Assembly (NCBI RefSeq): GCF_001423405.1
Contig: NZ_LMNS01000012.1
Location: forward strand, 249,203-313,202
Reading direction: 5' to 3'
DNA: 64,000 nucleotides
Origin: Methylobacterium sp. Leaf123
Lineage (GTDB): Bacteria; Pseudomonadota; Alphaproteobacteria; Rhizobiales; Beijerinckiaceae
Of the stretch, positions 17,550 to 26,603 are shown one piece after another (position 1 is the stretch's first letter; each line of letters begins with the position of its first letter). Below the pieces are notes generated by a model, which saw nothing but the letters and a program-made list of their open reading frames with translations, had not been told where the DNA came from and ran no database searches. Position numbers and translations under genes: made by a program.

Positions 17550-17914
17550 GGATGCGGGTTCTCCGGCGTCGGTTCGGCGTGATGCGGCTCCCGGCCGTCG
17601 ACGTGATCGCTGCCGGTGATGCCGCGGGCCGCGAGCAGCACCACGAGGAACAGGGCGGTGAGCGCGAAGCTGATCACCAGCGCGGTGAGCACGAGCGCCT
17701 GCGGCACCGGATCATCGACCGAGACGGTCTCGGGCCCGGCCCCGAGCACCGGCGGCGCGCCGACGGTGAGCCGGCCCATGGCGAAGATGAACAGGTTGAC
17801 GGCGTAGCTCAGCAGCGAGAGCCCCAGCGCCACCTGGAAGGTGCGCGGGCGCAGCATCAGCCACACGCCGGAGGCGGCGAAGACGCCGATTCCGGCCGAC
17901 AGCACGATCTCCAT
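17546..17914 (-). CDS. phaC: Cation/proton antiporter subunit PhaC/MnhC (NuoK-like)
   Basis: 122 residues with three membrane helices, homologous to NuoK. GLSLLSYAVNLFIFAMGRL and VPQALVLTALVISFALTAL are diagnostic. The ATG at 17914 shares one base with the phaAB stop (TAATG), and the end overlaps phaD by ATGA. The hydrophilic C-terminus is His/Pro-rich. Confidence 0.92.
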   Translation of the reverse strand: MEIVLSAGIGVFAASGVWLMLRPRTFQVALGLSLLSYAVNLFIFAMGRLTVGAPPVLGAGPETVSVDDPVPQALVLTALVISFALTALFLVVLLAARGITGSDHVDGREPHHAEPTPENPHP

Positions 17915-20841
17915 TACGCCGTCTCCTCGCCGGCCTGTTCGGCATCCGCGTCCGCGCTGCGGGTGCGGCGCAGGGATTGGTGGGCGAGCGCCACCAGCAT
18001 CAGCGCGCTCGCGCCCACCACGAGCACCATGATCCCGAGATCGAACACCAGGGCGCTTGCCGCCGGCACCTTGCCGAGCAGCGGCAGCTCCCAATAGGCG
18101 AAGTAGGCAGTGAGGAAGGGCCGCCCGAACACCCACGAGGCCGCGCCGGCACCCACCGCGATGAGCAGGCCGAGGCCGATCCACGAGATCGGCTGGATGC
18201 GCAGGCGCTCCTCCACCCACTGCGCGCCGCAGGCCATGTATTGCAGGATGAAGGCGATGGTGAGCGCGATGCCCGCCGCGAAGCCGCCGCCGGGCAGGTC
18301 GTGCCCGCGCAGGAACAGGTGCAGCGACAGGAGGACGATGAACGGGAACAGCCACGTCATCACCACCCGCGGCACCAACAGGGCGTCGGCGGTGGTGTCG
18401 CCGGGTTTGCGGCCCTCGCGGGCGCGGTCATAGACGTCGTGGTGGTGCTGCTGCTTGGGACGCCCCAAGCTGTCCGGCGCCGGGCGGAAACGGCGCAGCA
18501 GCGCGAACACCGTGAGCCCGACGATGCCGAGCACCGAAATCTCGCCCAGCGTGTCGAAGGCGCGGAAATCGACGAGCAGCACGTTGACGACGTTGCGCCC
18601 GCCCGCCTGCGGATAGGCCTCCTCGATGAACCAGCGCGCGATGCCGTCGCCGGCCGGGCGGGTCATCACGGCGTAAGCGAGGCCCGCGAGCCCGAGCCCG
18701 GCAAACGCGGCGATGCAGAGATCGACGATGCGGCGGCGGCGGGCCCGCGCCTTGGCGGCGGCGGGCGCGGGAATGGCCCGGTCGCGCTTGGGCAGCCAGC
18801 GCAGGCCCAGCAGCAGCATCACGGTGGTAACGATCTCGACGAGGATCTGTGTCACCGCCAGATCCGGCGCCGAGAGCCAGAGGAAGGTCAGGCTGCTGAC
18901 GAGCCCTGCCCCGCCGACGAAGATCGTAGCCGAGAGGCGATGATACTTCGCCCGCTCCGCCGCGCCGATCGCGCAGGCGCCGCCGACGAGCCACATCAGC
19001 GCGAAGGCGGGATCGAACGGCGTCAGCCGGCCGAGCGCGAAGAGGTCGAGCTCGCGGGCGATCCCCGTCGCCAGGGCGGCGAGCAGGGCGGCGAGGAACA
19101 GGATGCGCAGTTGCGGCTGGAGTCGCTCGGCGCCGAAGGCCCGTTCCAGCAGACGGGCGCCCTTCGTCAGCCCGGTCATCGCGCGCTCGAACAGCCAGCC
19201 GCCGTCGAGCCGGTCCATCAGCCAGGGGCCGCCGCGGGGGTTGGTGTTGATGCGCTTTCCGAACAGGACGTAGAGCAGCACGCCGCCGACGAGGGCGATC
19301 ATGCTGAGCGCCAGCGGCGCGTTGAAGCCGTGCCAGATCGCGAGGCTGTAGGTCGGGGTTTTTGCGCCGAACACCGCGCTCACGGCCCGCTCCAGGGCCG
19401 GGCCGATGGTCAGGTTCGGGACGAGGCCGATGGCGATGCAGGTGAGCACCAGCATCTCGATCGGAATGCGCATCCAGCGCACCGGCTCGTGCGGCGTCTC
19501 GGGCAGGTCGCGCGGGGGCGGGCCGAAGAAGGTCTGGCGGATGAAGCGCAGCGAGTAGAGCATGGTGAAGGCGCTGGCTAAGGTCGCCAGCACCGGCAGG
19601 GCGATTTGGATCGGGTGGTCGCCCATGTTGTCGACCGCCTCGGAGAGGAACATCTCCTTCGAGAGGAAGCCGTTGAGCAGCGGCACGCCGGCCATCGCGG
19701 CGGCGGCGACCATGGCGAGCGTGGCCGTGTAGGGCATCGCCCGCCACAGGCCGGAGAGGCGGCGCATGTCGCGCGTGCCGGTCTCGTGGTCGATGATGCC
19801 GACCGCCATGAACAGCGAGGCCTTGAAGGTCGCGTGGTTCACCGTGTGGAAGATCGCGGCGACCACGGCGAGGGGCGAGTTGAGGCCGAGCAGCAGCGTG
19901 ATCAGCCCGAGATGGCTGATGGTCGAGTAGGCGAGCAGACCCTTCAGGTCGTGCTGGAAGATCGCGCTCCACGAGCCGACCAGCAGGGTCGCCATGCCCG
20001 CGCTGCCGACGATCCAGTACCAAGCGTCGGTGCCCGAGAGCACCGGCCACAGGCGGATCATCAGGAAGATGCCGGCCTTCACCATGGTGGCCGAGTGCAG
20101 GTAGGCGCTGATCGGCGTCGGCGCCGCCATCGCCCGCGGCAGCCAGATGTGGAACGGGAACTGCGCCGACTTGGTGAGCGCGCCCATGAGCACCAGCACC
20201 AGGGCCGGCAGGTAGAGCGGGCTGTTGCGGATCGTGTCGCCCGAGGCCAGCACTGTCGCCAGATCGTAGCTGCCGACGATGCGCCCGATCAGCACCGTCC
20301 CGACAAGCAGGCACAGGCCGCCCGCCGCGGTGATGGTGAGCGACATCCGCGCGCCGTCACGGGCCGCGGCGTTGTCGTACCAGTAGCCGATCAGCAGGAA
20401 CGAGACGATGCTCGTCAATTCCCAGAACAGGACGAGCTGGATCAGGTTGCCGGCGAGCACGATGCCGAGCATCGCGCCGACGAAGGCGAGGAAGTAGGAG
20501 AACAACCGCGGCACCGGATCGGCGGCGGCCATGTAGTAGCGCGCGTAGAGCACCACGAGCGCGCCGATGGCGAGCACCAGCACCGCGAATAGCCAGGCGA
20601 GCCCATCGAGACGCAGGACGAGGTTGACGCCGAGGCTCGGCAGCCACTCGACCGCGTGGACGACGGTGCCACCCTCGGCCAGGTGCGGCGTGAGCGCGAG
20701 GATGCAGCCGAGGCTGGCCAGGATCACGAATCCGGCGAGCACGGCCGCGGCGGTGCGCGCATGGCTCGGCAGGGCGCCCGCGAGGACGGAGCCCGCGAAG
20801 GGGAGGATCGCGGCGGCGGCGAGAAGGGCGTTGGACGACAT
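17914..20841 (-). CDS. phaAB: Fused cation/proton antiporter subunits PhaA and PhaB (MnhA-MnhB)
   Basis: 975 residues. The N-terminal two thirds are the MrpA/NuoL-like proton channel: FWELTSIVSFLLIGYW (membrane Glu), GALTKSAQFPFHIWLPRAM (membrane Lys), HSATMVKAGIF and AVVAAIFHTVNHATFKASLF. A middle segment with LAVTQILVEIVTTVMLLLGL is the MrpA C-terminal domain. The last 140 residues (LFLRGHDLPGGGFAAGI onward) are a full MrpB domain, separate in Bacillus but fused in rhizobial Pha systems. ATG 20841 is chosen; the open frame runs 143 codons further, but that part is Arg/Ser-rich with no family match. It is the first gene of the six-gene operon. Confidence 0.93.
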   Translation of the reverse strand: MSSNALLAAAAILPFAGSVLAGALPSHARTAAAVLAGFVILASLGCILALTPHLAEGGTVVHAVEWLPSLGVNLVLRLDGLAWLFAVLVLAIGALVVLYARYYMAAADPVPRLFSYFLAFVGAMLGIVLAGNLIQLVLFWELTSIVSFLLIGYWYDNAAARDGARMSLTITAAGGLCLLVGTVLIGRIVGSYDLATVLASGDTIRNSPLYLPALVLVLMGALTKSAQFPFHIWLPRAMAAPTPISAYLHSATMVKAGIFLMIRLWPVLSGTDAWYWIVGSAGMATLLVGSWSAIFQHDLKGLLAYSTISHLGLITLLLGLNSPLAVVAAIFHTVNHATFKASLFMAVGIIDHETGTRDMRRLSGLWRAMPYTATLAMVAAAAMAGVPLLNGFLSKEMFLSEAVDNMGDHPIQIALPVLATLASAFTMLYSLRFIRQTFFGPPPRDLPETPHEPVRWMRIPIEMLVLTCIAIGLVPNLTIGPALERAVSAVFGAKTPTYSLAIWHGFNAPLALSMIALVGGVLLYVLFGKRINTNPRGGPWLMDRLDGGWLFERAMTGLTKGARLLERAFGAERLQPQLRILFLAALLAALATGIARELDLFALGRLTPFDPAFALMWLVGGACAIGAAERAKYHRLSATIFVGGAGLVSSLTFLWLSAPDLAVTQILVEIVTTVMLLLGLRWLPKRDRAIPAPAAAKARARRRRIVDLCIAAFAGLGLAGLAYAVMTRPAGDGIARWFIEEAYPQAGGRNVVNVLLVDFRAFDTLGEISVLGIVGLTVFALLRRFRPAPDSLGRPKQQHHHDVYDRAREGRKPGDTTADALLVPRVVMTWLFPFIVLLSLHLFLRGHDLPGGGFAAGIALTIAFILQYMACGAQWVEERLRIQPISWIGLGLLIAVGAGAASWVFGRPFLTAYFAYWELPLLGKVPAASALVFDLGIMVLVVGASALMLVALAHQSLRRTRSADADAEQAGEETA

Positions 20842-21291
20842 CAACCCGGGCGAGATGCAGGCTCGGGAGCGGCCTGAAGGACGAAAAGGGACGGCGCGTG
20901 CGAGTGATACGGTTTCCGCTCGATCGAAGCGGGAAGCGTATCGCCCAGCCCGCGCGGCGCGTGAGCGAAACCCGAATCCGCCATCCCGACGGGAGCGGCA
21001 GGATTTGGGATGAGACCACTCGCCCTGGTGGGCGCGGCACTCGCGGATGCACTTAAGGCATGCCCGACGGTTCGACCGCAAGGGAAGGGTGCGGAAAAGA
21101 CGAAATCGGCCCGATGGTTGCGCGGCGTGAGAATCCGCACCTTGTCCCCGGAGACACCGAACGGCGGTCGGATGGAGGCGCGAACGGCATTCGTTGTCAG
21201 GAGAGGGCGTGGGCGATGGACGTGAGCCCGTGGGCCGGTCCGACGATGGGCGGGCCCTCCCCTCCCGCAACGAAGCCTCGGGACAGGCCGT
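20842..21291. other. Leader/promoter region of the pha operon, with a hairpin
   Basis: This gap of 450 bases holds no supported gene. Its main structure is a hairpin at 20906-20942: GATAC...GTATC outer arms and TTCCGCT pairing with AGCGGGA inside. It lies 65-101 bases ahead of the phaAB start. A related fragment, TGATACGGTTTTCC, recurs near 22295, before the glycan operon. No convincing -35/-10 pair stands out. Confidence 0.5.
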
Positions 21292-21681
21292 ATGAACGTC
21301 GGAACCGCCGGTGAGGCGACGAACCCGTCGGAACAGGATGTGGCGACGCTGGGCGAACGGATCTGGCTCGCCACGGAGATGGCCTGCGATCCGATCTGGA
21401 ACGCGTATCTGGACCGCCTCGGCGTCCAGCCGCCGCTGCAGACCGTGGGCGCCATTCTCGCCGCCACCCGCGGCCGGTTCGGCCCCGAGGCGCAGACCGA
21501 GGCACTGCGGATCGCGGCCCGTGTCAGCGACGAGACCGTGTTGCGCCTGACCGAGCGGCTGATCCAGGCGCGGGACGCGCAGGCGGTCCTGCGCACGTCG
21601 CGGGCCGCCTTCCTGCGCTCCCTCGTGACTCTCGCCGCAGGATCCGAAGCGCCGACCTCACCGGCTCCGAGCGCGCCGTGA
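21292..21681 (+). CDS. Hypothetical small protein
   Basis: 129 residues, soluble, largely alpha-helical by appearance, with no signal peptide and no motif I recognise. The N-terminal half has LGERIWLATEMACDPIWNAYLDRLG. The C-terminal third is Arg/Ala-rich (LIQARDAQAVLRTSRAAFLRSL) and ends in an Ala/Pro/Ser tail. GGGACAGG lies about 6 bases before the ATG at 21292. Composition looks coding (no low-complexity Arg/Pro runs), unlike the overlapping frames. Function unknown. Confidence 0.5.
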   Translation: MNVGTAGEATNPSEQDVATLGERIWLATEMACDPIWNAYLDRLGVQPPLQTVGAILAATRGRFGPEAQTEALRIAARVSDETVLRLTERLIQARDAQAVLRTSRAAFLRSLVTLAAGSEAPTSPAPSAP

Positions 21682-21772
21682 TGCGGGGATAACGACCGCG
21701 GGTTGCCGCGGCGCCATCCTCACGGTCTCTCACAAAGCCGGCGCCGTGCCGCCGTGACCGATGGCGGCCCGC

Positions 21773-21994
21773 TCAGAGCGGGAAGGCCGCCAGCGCCTGT
21801 TCGAGCGCCCGCCGTGCCATCTGCCGCGCGGCGGCCTCCGTCTGCGTTTCGGATTCGATGGCGGGCACCCGGACCGTCGCCGAGACTTCGACGATGTCGC
21901 GTCCCGCATCCGGCCGGCCGAACAGAACTCGCACCACCACCTGCCGCCGGCCGTCGATCACGTCCTGCGTTTCCTGGGTCATCCGAACCGGCAT
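21773..21994 (-). CDS. Hypothetical 73-residue protein
   Basis: A short soluble protein: MPVRMTQETQDVIDGRRQ, then VVVRVLFGRPDAGRDIVEVSATV and a helical tail AARQMARRALEQALAAF. A strong GGAGGG lies 8 bases before the ATG at 21994; the ATG at 22000 is only two bases from it and so is less likely. Its acidic/basic beta-alpha pattern resembles a small single-domain protein. I do not recognise the family. Confidence 0.5.
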   Translation of the reverse strand: MPVRMTQETQDVIDGRRQVVVRVLFGRPDAGRDIVEVSATVRVPAIESETQTEAAARQMARRALEQALAAFPL

Positions 21995-22000
21995 GCGCAT

Positions 22001-22466
22001 CGCCCTCCAAGCCGGCGGCGCCCGATGCGCCCCCCGCTGTCTCCGGCAGGACGAACGAAGCGCGGAGCGAAGCGTTGCCTGGGCGCCGCCGGGGCGGGCT
22101 GAGGCTATGGGCCGCGCGGATGGTGCGGGATTGAAAGGGCGCGGCGGGTGAACGGATCGCGATCCCGGCCCCGGGCCGATCCGATAAGGATCAAATGCTC
22201 CGCCCGTCGGACTCCGGCCGTTCACCAAGCGAAAGTCCCGAAATCTTCACAAGACGCGGCCACTCTGTTCGCCGACGGGCCGTTGATCCCGTTTTGATAC
22301 GGTTTTCCTCAGGCACAGGCTTTGCTGAACTGATCAGAGTTCGATCCCGGCGGTTTCTGCCGTCCCGGGGTGGAGCAATGACGCGGTGACAGGCGGGCGC
22401 TTGCGCCGCGCCGGATTTCAAATCGGGTCAGAGATTCCGACGATCGATCGCAGACGGGACCAAGTC
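22001..22466. other. Promoter-containing gap before the nucleotide-sugar operon
   Basis: This 466-base gap separates two divergent genes. The segment 22190-22350 is locally A/T-richer than its surroundings and contains GATCC-GATAA-GGATC (a small hairpin near 22178) and TTGATC...TGATACGG near 22285-22305. It is the likely site of the glycan operon promoter, but no standard promoter can be assigned. An in-frame codon at 22386 would extend the next gene by 27 residues of non-conserved sequence. Confidence 0.4.
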
Positions 22467-23804
22467 ATGGACGCGAGAAAAGCTCCCAACGTCGTCATCA
22501 TCGGTCTCGGTTACGTCGGCCTGACCCTATCCGTCGCCTTGGCGCGCCGCGGTGTCCAGGTCTACGGCATCGAGAAGCGGGCCGACGTCGTCGAGAAGAC
22601 CAATGCCGGCGTGCCGCATTTCGCCGAGGTGGGGCTCCAGGCCGCGCTGGCCGACGTCGTGAAGAAGGGCCGCTTCGTCGCGAGCACCACGACGCACGAC
22701 GTGCCGCGGGCCGAGTATTACATCATCACGGTCGGCACCCCGCTCTATCCCGGCTCCCACGAGCCGCGTCTCGACATGATCGAGGAGGCGACGCGCGAGG
22801 TGGCCGAGCACTTCTCTGACGGCGCGACGGTGATCCTGCGCTCGACCGTGCGGATCGGCACGACGACCGGCGTGGTCAAGCCGATCCTCGACCGCACCGG
22901 CACGCCCTACCACCTCGCCATGTGCCCCGAGCGGACGCTCGAAGGCGACGCGATGCGCGAACTCATCAACCTGCCGCAGATCGTCGGCGGCGAGACGCCC
23001 GACGCCTCCGATGCGGCCGCCGCCCTGTTCAGCCGTCTGACCCACACCATCGTCCGGGTCGCGAGCCCGGAGACGGCGGAGATGATCAAGCTGGTGGACA
23101 ACACCTCGCGCGACGTCCACTTCGCCTTCGCCAACGAGGTGGCGCGGGCCTGCGACGCCCTCGGCATCAACGCCAACGACGTCATCCGCTATGGCAAGCT
23201 CGGCTACACCCGCACCAATGTCGCGGCACCCGGCCTCGTCGGCGGGCCCTGCCTGGAGAAGGACCCGCACATCCTGCTCTCCTCGGTCTCGGGCCAGGGC
23301 GTGAACCTCGAAATCACCGCCGCCTCGCGCCTCGTCAACGAGCGTCAGCCGGCGGAGACGGTGGGCAGCCTCGTCGAACGGCTGCGGGCGCGCCGAACCG
23401 GACCGTTCAAGGCGGTGGTGGCCGGCCTCGCCTTCAAGGGCCGCCCGGAGACCGACGATCTGCGCGGATCGATGTCGCTCCACGTCATCCGCGAGATGAT
23501 GGCGACTGAGCAGTTCTCGGAAATCCGGGTCTATGACGGCGTGGTGCCGATGGACCACATCCGGGCGATCTCGTCGGGGCTGACGCCATACGACAGCCTC
23601 GCCGCCGCCTGCGAGGGCGCCGACGTGCTGGTGATCGCCAACAACCATCCGGAATATTCCAAGATCGATCTCGAGACGATCATCGGGACGATGTCGGACG
23701 ACGCCTTCGTCTACGATTACTGGAACAACCTCAGCGAGATGCCGGCGGAGGTTCTGGAAAATCGCTACGTCACCGTGGGCAACCTCGTGGGTAAGTTTCA
23801 ATGA
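22467..23804 (+). CDS. UDP-sugar dehydrogenase (UDP-ManNAc/UDP-glucose dehydrogenase family)
   Basis: 445 residues. The NAD-binding GLGYVG is at 13-18, STVRIGTT near 126, CPERTLEG near 153, and the catalytic cysteine C262 is in GGPCLEKDP. The central DNTSRDVHFAFANE and C-terminal GLAFKGRPETDDLRGS are typical. The enzyme oxidises C6 of a UDP-sugar to a uronic acid in two NAD+-dependent steps. Sequence style resembles WecC-type UDP-N-acetylmannosamine dehydrogenases more than Ugd, but the substrate is not proven. ATG 22467 starts directly before the Rossmann fold. It overlaps the next gene by ATGA (23801-23804). Confidence 0.88.
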   Translation: MDARKAPNVVIIGLGYVGLTLSVALARRGVQVYGIEKRADVVEKTNAGVPHFAEVGLQAALADVVKKGRFVASTTTHDVPRAEYYIITVGTPLYPGSHEPRLDMIEEATREVAEHFSDGATVILRSTVRIGTTTGVVKPILDRTGTPYHLAMCPERTLEGDAMRELINLPQIVGGETPDASDAAAALFSRLTHTIVRVASPETAEMIKLVDNTSRDVHFAFANEVARACDALGINANDVIRYGKLGYTRTNVAAPGLVGGPCLEKDPHILLSSVSGQGVNLEITAASRLVNERQPAETVGSLVERLRARRTGPFKAVVAGLAFKGRPETDDLRGSMSLHVIREMMATEQFSEIRVYDGVVPMDHIRAISSGLTPYDSLAAACEGADVLVIANNHPEYSKIDLETIIGTMSDDAFVYDYWNNLSEMPAEVLENRYVTVGNLVGKFQ

Positions 23805-24772
23805 GCAGACTGGCTGTCACCGGGGCGGGCGGATTCATCGGCGCCCACCTTACCCGCGCGCTCCTGGCCGAGGGGCACGCGGTCGTCGCGATCGACAACT
23901 ACATCCGCGGGCAGGCCTCGCGGCTCGCCAACGCGCAGGGCGCGATCGAGCGCGTGACGCTCGACGTGCGTGACAAGGATGCGCTGGTCGAAGCACTCCG
24001 GGGCGTCGAGTGCGTGTTCCATCTGGCCGCCGTCAACGGCACGGAGAACTTCTACACGCAGCCGCAGCTCGTGCTCGATGTCGGCGTGCGCGGCGCGCTC
24101 GCCGTGTCGGAAGCCTGCATCGAGGCCGGCGTGCCCGATCTCGTCGTCGCCTCCTCGGCCGAGGTCTACCAGACCCCGCGGGTGGTGCCGACGGACGAAA
24201 CCATCGAGATGGTCATCCCCGACTCGCTCAACCCGCGCTACTCCTATGGCGGGTCGAAGCTGATCTCGGAGCTGATCGCCTTCAACTATTGCCGCGACAA
24301 GCTGCGCAAGGTCCAGGTCTTCCGCCCGCACAACATCTACGGGCCGGATATGGGCTGGAAGCATGTCGTGCCGCAGCTCATCGAGAAGATCGTCGCGGCC
24401 GGGGACGGCGGGTCGATCACGCTCCAGGGCGACGGCAGCGAGACCCGCGCCTTCTGCTACGTCAGCGATGTCGTCGACGGCATCGTCCGGATGTGGCGCG
24501 ACGGCGAGAGCATGAACGTCTACCATATCGGCTCGATGGAAGAGGTCGCAATCCGCGATCTCGCCCGGATCACTGCCGAAGCGCTCGGCACCCGCGTCGA
24601 GCTGATCGCCGGACCGGCCGCCGCCGGGGCGACGCCGCGCCGCTGCCCCGACATCGGCAAGATGCAGGCGATCGGCTACGCGCCGAGCGTTTCCCTGGTC
24701 CAGGGCATCGAGCGCACGGTCGCGTGGTACCGCGAGAACCCGGCGCCGACCGATTCCAACCCGCTTCTGTAG
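23801..24772 (+). CDS. NAD-dependent nucleotide-sugar epimerase/dehydratase (extended SDR)
   Basis: 323 residues. The NAD-binding GAGGFIGAHL (8-17), the SDR catalytic pair Y149xxxK153 in YGGSKL, and SSAEVYQTP (the Ser/Thr position near 119) are visible; FRPHNIYGPDMGWKHVVPQ is typical of extended SDRs acting on nucleotide sugars. It is translationally coupled to the upstream dehydrogenase (ATGA), so the two probably act in one sugar pathway. Epimerase versus dehydratase cannot be decided from sequence alone. Confidence 0.85.
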   Translation: MSRLAVTGAGGFIGAHLTRALLAEGHAVVAIDNYIRGQASRLANAQGAIERVTLDVRDKDALVEALRGVECVFHLAAVNGTENFYTQPQLVLDVGVRGALAVSEACIEAGVPDLVVASSAEVYQTPRVVPTDETIEMVIPDSLNPRYSYGGSKLISELIAFNYCRDKLRKVQVFRPHNIYGPDMGWKHVVPQLIEKIVAAGDGGSITLQGDGSETRAFCYVSDVVDGIVRMWRDGESMNVYHIGSMEEVAIRDLARITAEALGTRVELIAGPAAAGATPRRCPDIGKMQAIGYAPSVSLVQGIERTVAWYRENPAPTDSNPLL

Positions 24773-24782
24773 GGGCCGACCG

Positions 24783-25721
24783 ATGCACAGCTTGGCGGGC
24801 AAGACCGTCTTCGTCGCCGGACATCGCGGCCTCGTCGGCGGCGCCCTGGTGCGGCGCTTGGAACGTGAGGATTGCGAGATCCTCACCGCCACCCGCGCGG
24901 AACTCGACCTGTGCGATCAGGCCGCCGTGCGGGCCTGGATGCGCGACCGGAGGCCGGACGCGGTATTCCTGGCCGCGGCCAAGGTCGGCGGGATTCTGGC
25001 CAACGCGACCTACCCGGCCGACTTCCTCTACGAAAACCTGATGATCGAGGCCAACGTCATCGAGGCGGCGTTCCGCGCGGATGTCGGCAAGCTGCTGTTC
25101 CTGGGCTCAAGCTGCATCTATCCGAAATTCGCCGAGCAACCGATCGTCGAGTCGAGCCTGCTCACTGGGTCGCTGGAGCCGACCAACGAGTGGTACGCGG
25201 TCGCCAAGATCGCCGGGATCAAGCTCGCCCAAGCCTACCGTCAGCAGCATGGCCGCGACTTCATCTCGGCCATGCCGACCAACCTCTACGGGCCGGGCGA
25301 CAATTTCGACCTCAATTCCAGCCACGTCCTGCCGGCCCTGATCCGCAAGGCGCATGAGGCCAAGCGTGCCGGCGCCAAGGAAATGGTGATCTGGGGCACC
25401 GGATCGCCGCGTCGTGAGTTCCTGCACGTCGATGACTGCGCCGATGCCTGCGTCCACCTGATGAAGACCTATTCCGAGTCCGAGCACGTCAATGTCGGCT
25501 CGGGCGAAGACATCCCGATCTACGACCTGACCCGCCTCGTCTGCGACGTCGTCGAGTTCGAGGGGGAGATCGTTCGCGATCCGAGCAAGCCCGACGGCAC
25601 GCCGCGCAAGCTGATGTCGGCGGACAAGCTGCGCGGCCTCGGCTGGGCGCCGAAGGTGCCGCTGCGGGACGGCATCGCCGCGACCTATGCGTGGTTCCAG
25701 GAGCATGTCGCCCATGGCTGA
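24783..25721 (+). CDS. fcl: GDP-L-fucose synthase
   Basis: 312 residues, the normal length. GHRGLVGG (13-20) binds NADP. Catalytic residues match the E. coli enzyme: S109 and C111 in GSSCIYPK, Y138 and K142 in YAVAKIAG. AMPTNLYGPGDNFDLNSSHVLPALIRK and EFLHVDDCADA are diagnostic. It converts GDP-4-keto-6-deoxymannose to GDP-L-fucose by epimerisation and reduction. GDP-mannose 4,6-dehydratase is not in this window, so the substrate must come from elsewhere on the genome. The neighbours suggest fucose goes into a surface glycan. Confidence 0.93.
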   Translation: MHSLAGKTVFVAGHRGLVGGALVRRLEREDCEILTATRAELDLCDQAAVRAWMRDRRPDAVFLAAAKVGGILANATYPADFLYENLMIEANVIEAAFRADVGKLLFLGSSCIYPKFAEQPIVESSLLTGSLEPTNEWYAVAKIAGIKLAQAYRQQHGRDFISAMPTNLYGPGDNFDLNSSHVLPALIRKAHEAKRAGAKEMVIWGTGSPRREFLHVDDCADACVHLMKTYSESEHVNVGSGEDIPIYDLTRLVCDVVEFEGEIVRDPSKPDGTPRKLMSADKLRGLGWAPKVPLRDGIAATYAWFQEHVAHG

Positions 25722-26592
25722 GATCGAGGGAAGCCTGCCCATGAGCGATGCCATGGCCATCCCGGCCTCCGGGCCCTACGCGCTCCGTATCAACCGGAAC
25801 GATCCCTATCTCGTCCAGGCGGACGGGCCGGCGGCACACCGCCTTCCGGCGACCCGCATCCTCGGCGTGCCGGTGAGCGTCATCGACATGCCGTTCGCCG
25901 TGCGCACCATCATCGGCTGGGCGCGGGCGCGGCGCACCAGCATGATCTGCGTGCGCGACGTGCACGGCATCATGTGCGCCCAGGACCAGCCCGACCTGAG
26001 GGCGGCGCACGAGCGGGCGAGCATGATCACCCCGGACGGCGCGCCGCTCACCATCATCAGCCGGTTCTTCCGCGCGCACGGCACCGGCCGCGTGCCGGGC
26101 CCCTCGCTGATGGAGGAGATGTTCGCCGCCACCCAGAACACCGGCATCCGCCACTATCTCTACGGCGGCAAGGAGGGCGTGGCCGAAGAGGTCGCGGCGA
26201 ATTTCGCCCGCAAATATCCCGGCAGCGAGGTCTGCGGCCTCGCCTGCCCGCCCTTCGGCGCGGTCGCGCCCGATCTCGACGCGCAGCTCACCGATGCGAT
26301 CAAGGCGGCCGAGCCGCACATCGTCTGGGTCGGCATGTCCACGCCCAAGCAAGACATCTGGATGAACGATCACCTCGACCGTTTGCCCGGCATGGTGCTG
26401 ATCGGTGTCGGCGCCGCCTTCGATTTCCATTCCGGAGCGGTCAAGCGCGCGCCGAAACTCATGCAGGTGCTCGCCCTCGAATGGCTGCACCGGCTCCTGA
26501 GCGAGCCTCGGCGGCTGTGGCGGCGCTATCTCGTCATGGCGCCGGTCTTCCTGTGGAAGATGGCGCGGCAGCCCGAGCCGCGCCGGTCGTAA
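25714..26592 (+). CDS. WecG/TagA/CpsF-family glycosyltransferase
   Basis: 292 residues from the ATG at 25714, overlapping the fcl stop by 8 bases; a second ATG at 25741 with GAGGGA about 9 bases upstream is equally possible and would drop nine residues. Family hallmarks are MITPDGAPL, GRVPGPSLM, YGGKEGVAEEV, WVGMSTPKQDIWM and IGVGAAFDFHSGAVKRAP. The family transfers N-acetylmannosaminuronic acid, ManNAc or related sugars to lipid-linked acceptors at the inner face of the membrane. The upstream UDP-sugar dehydrogenase of the WecC style could supply the donor, as in enterobacterial common antigen synthesis. Confidence 0.88.
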   Translation: MAEIEGSLPMSDAMAIPASGPYALRINRNDPYLVQADGPAAHRLPATRILGVPVSVIDMPFAVRTIIGWARARRTSMICVRDVHGIMCAQDQPDLRAAHERASMITPDGAPLTIISRFFRAHGTGRVPGPSLMEEMFAATQNTGIRHYLYGGKEGVAEEVAANFARKYPGSEVCGLACPPFGAVAPDLDAQLTDAIKAAEPHIVWVGMSTPKQDIWMNDHLDRLPGMVLIGVGAAFDFHSGAVKRAPKLMQVLALEWLHRLLSEPRRLWRRYLVMAPVFLWKMARQPEPRRS

Positions 26593-26603
26593 GGAGCCAT
26601 CCG

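Noticed and set aside
20842..21270. A 143-codon upstream extension of phaAB
   Set aside because: The extra sequence is Arg/Ser-rich and unlike any Mrp/Pha protein; the conserved protein begins at MSSNALL (20841).
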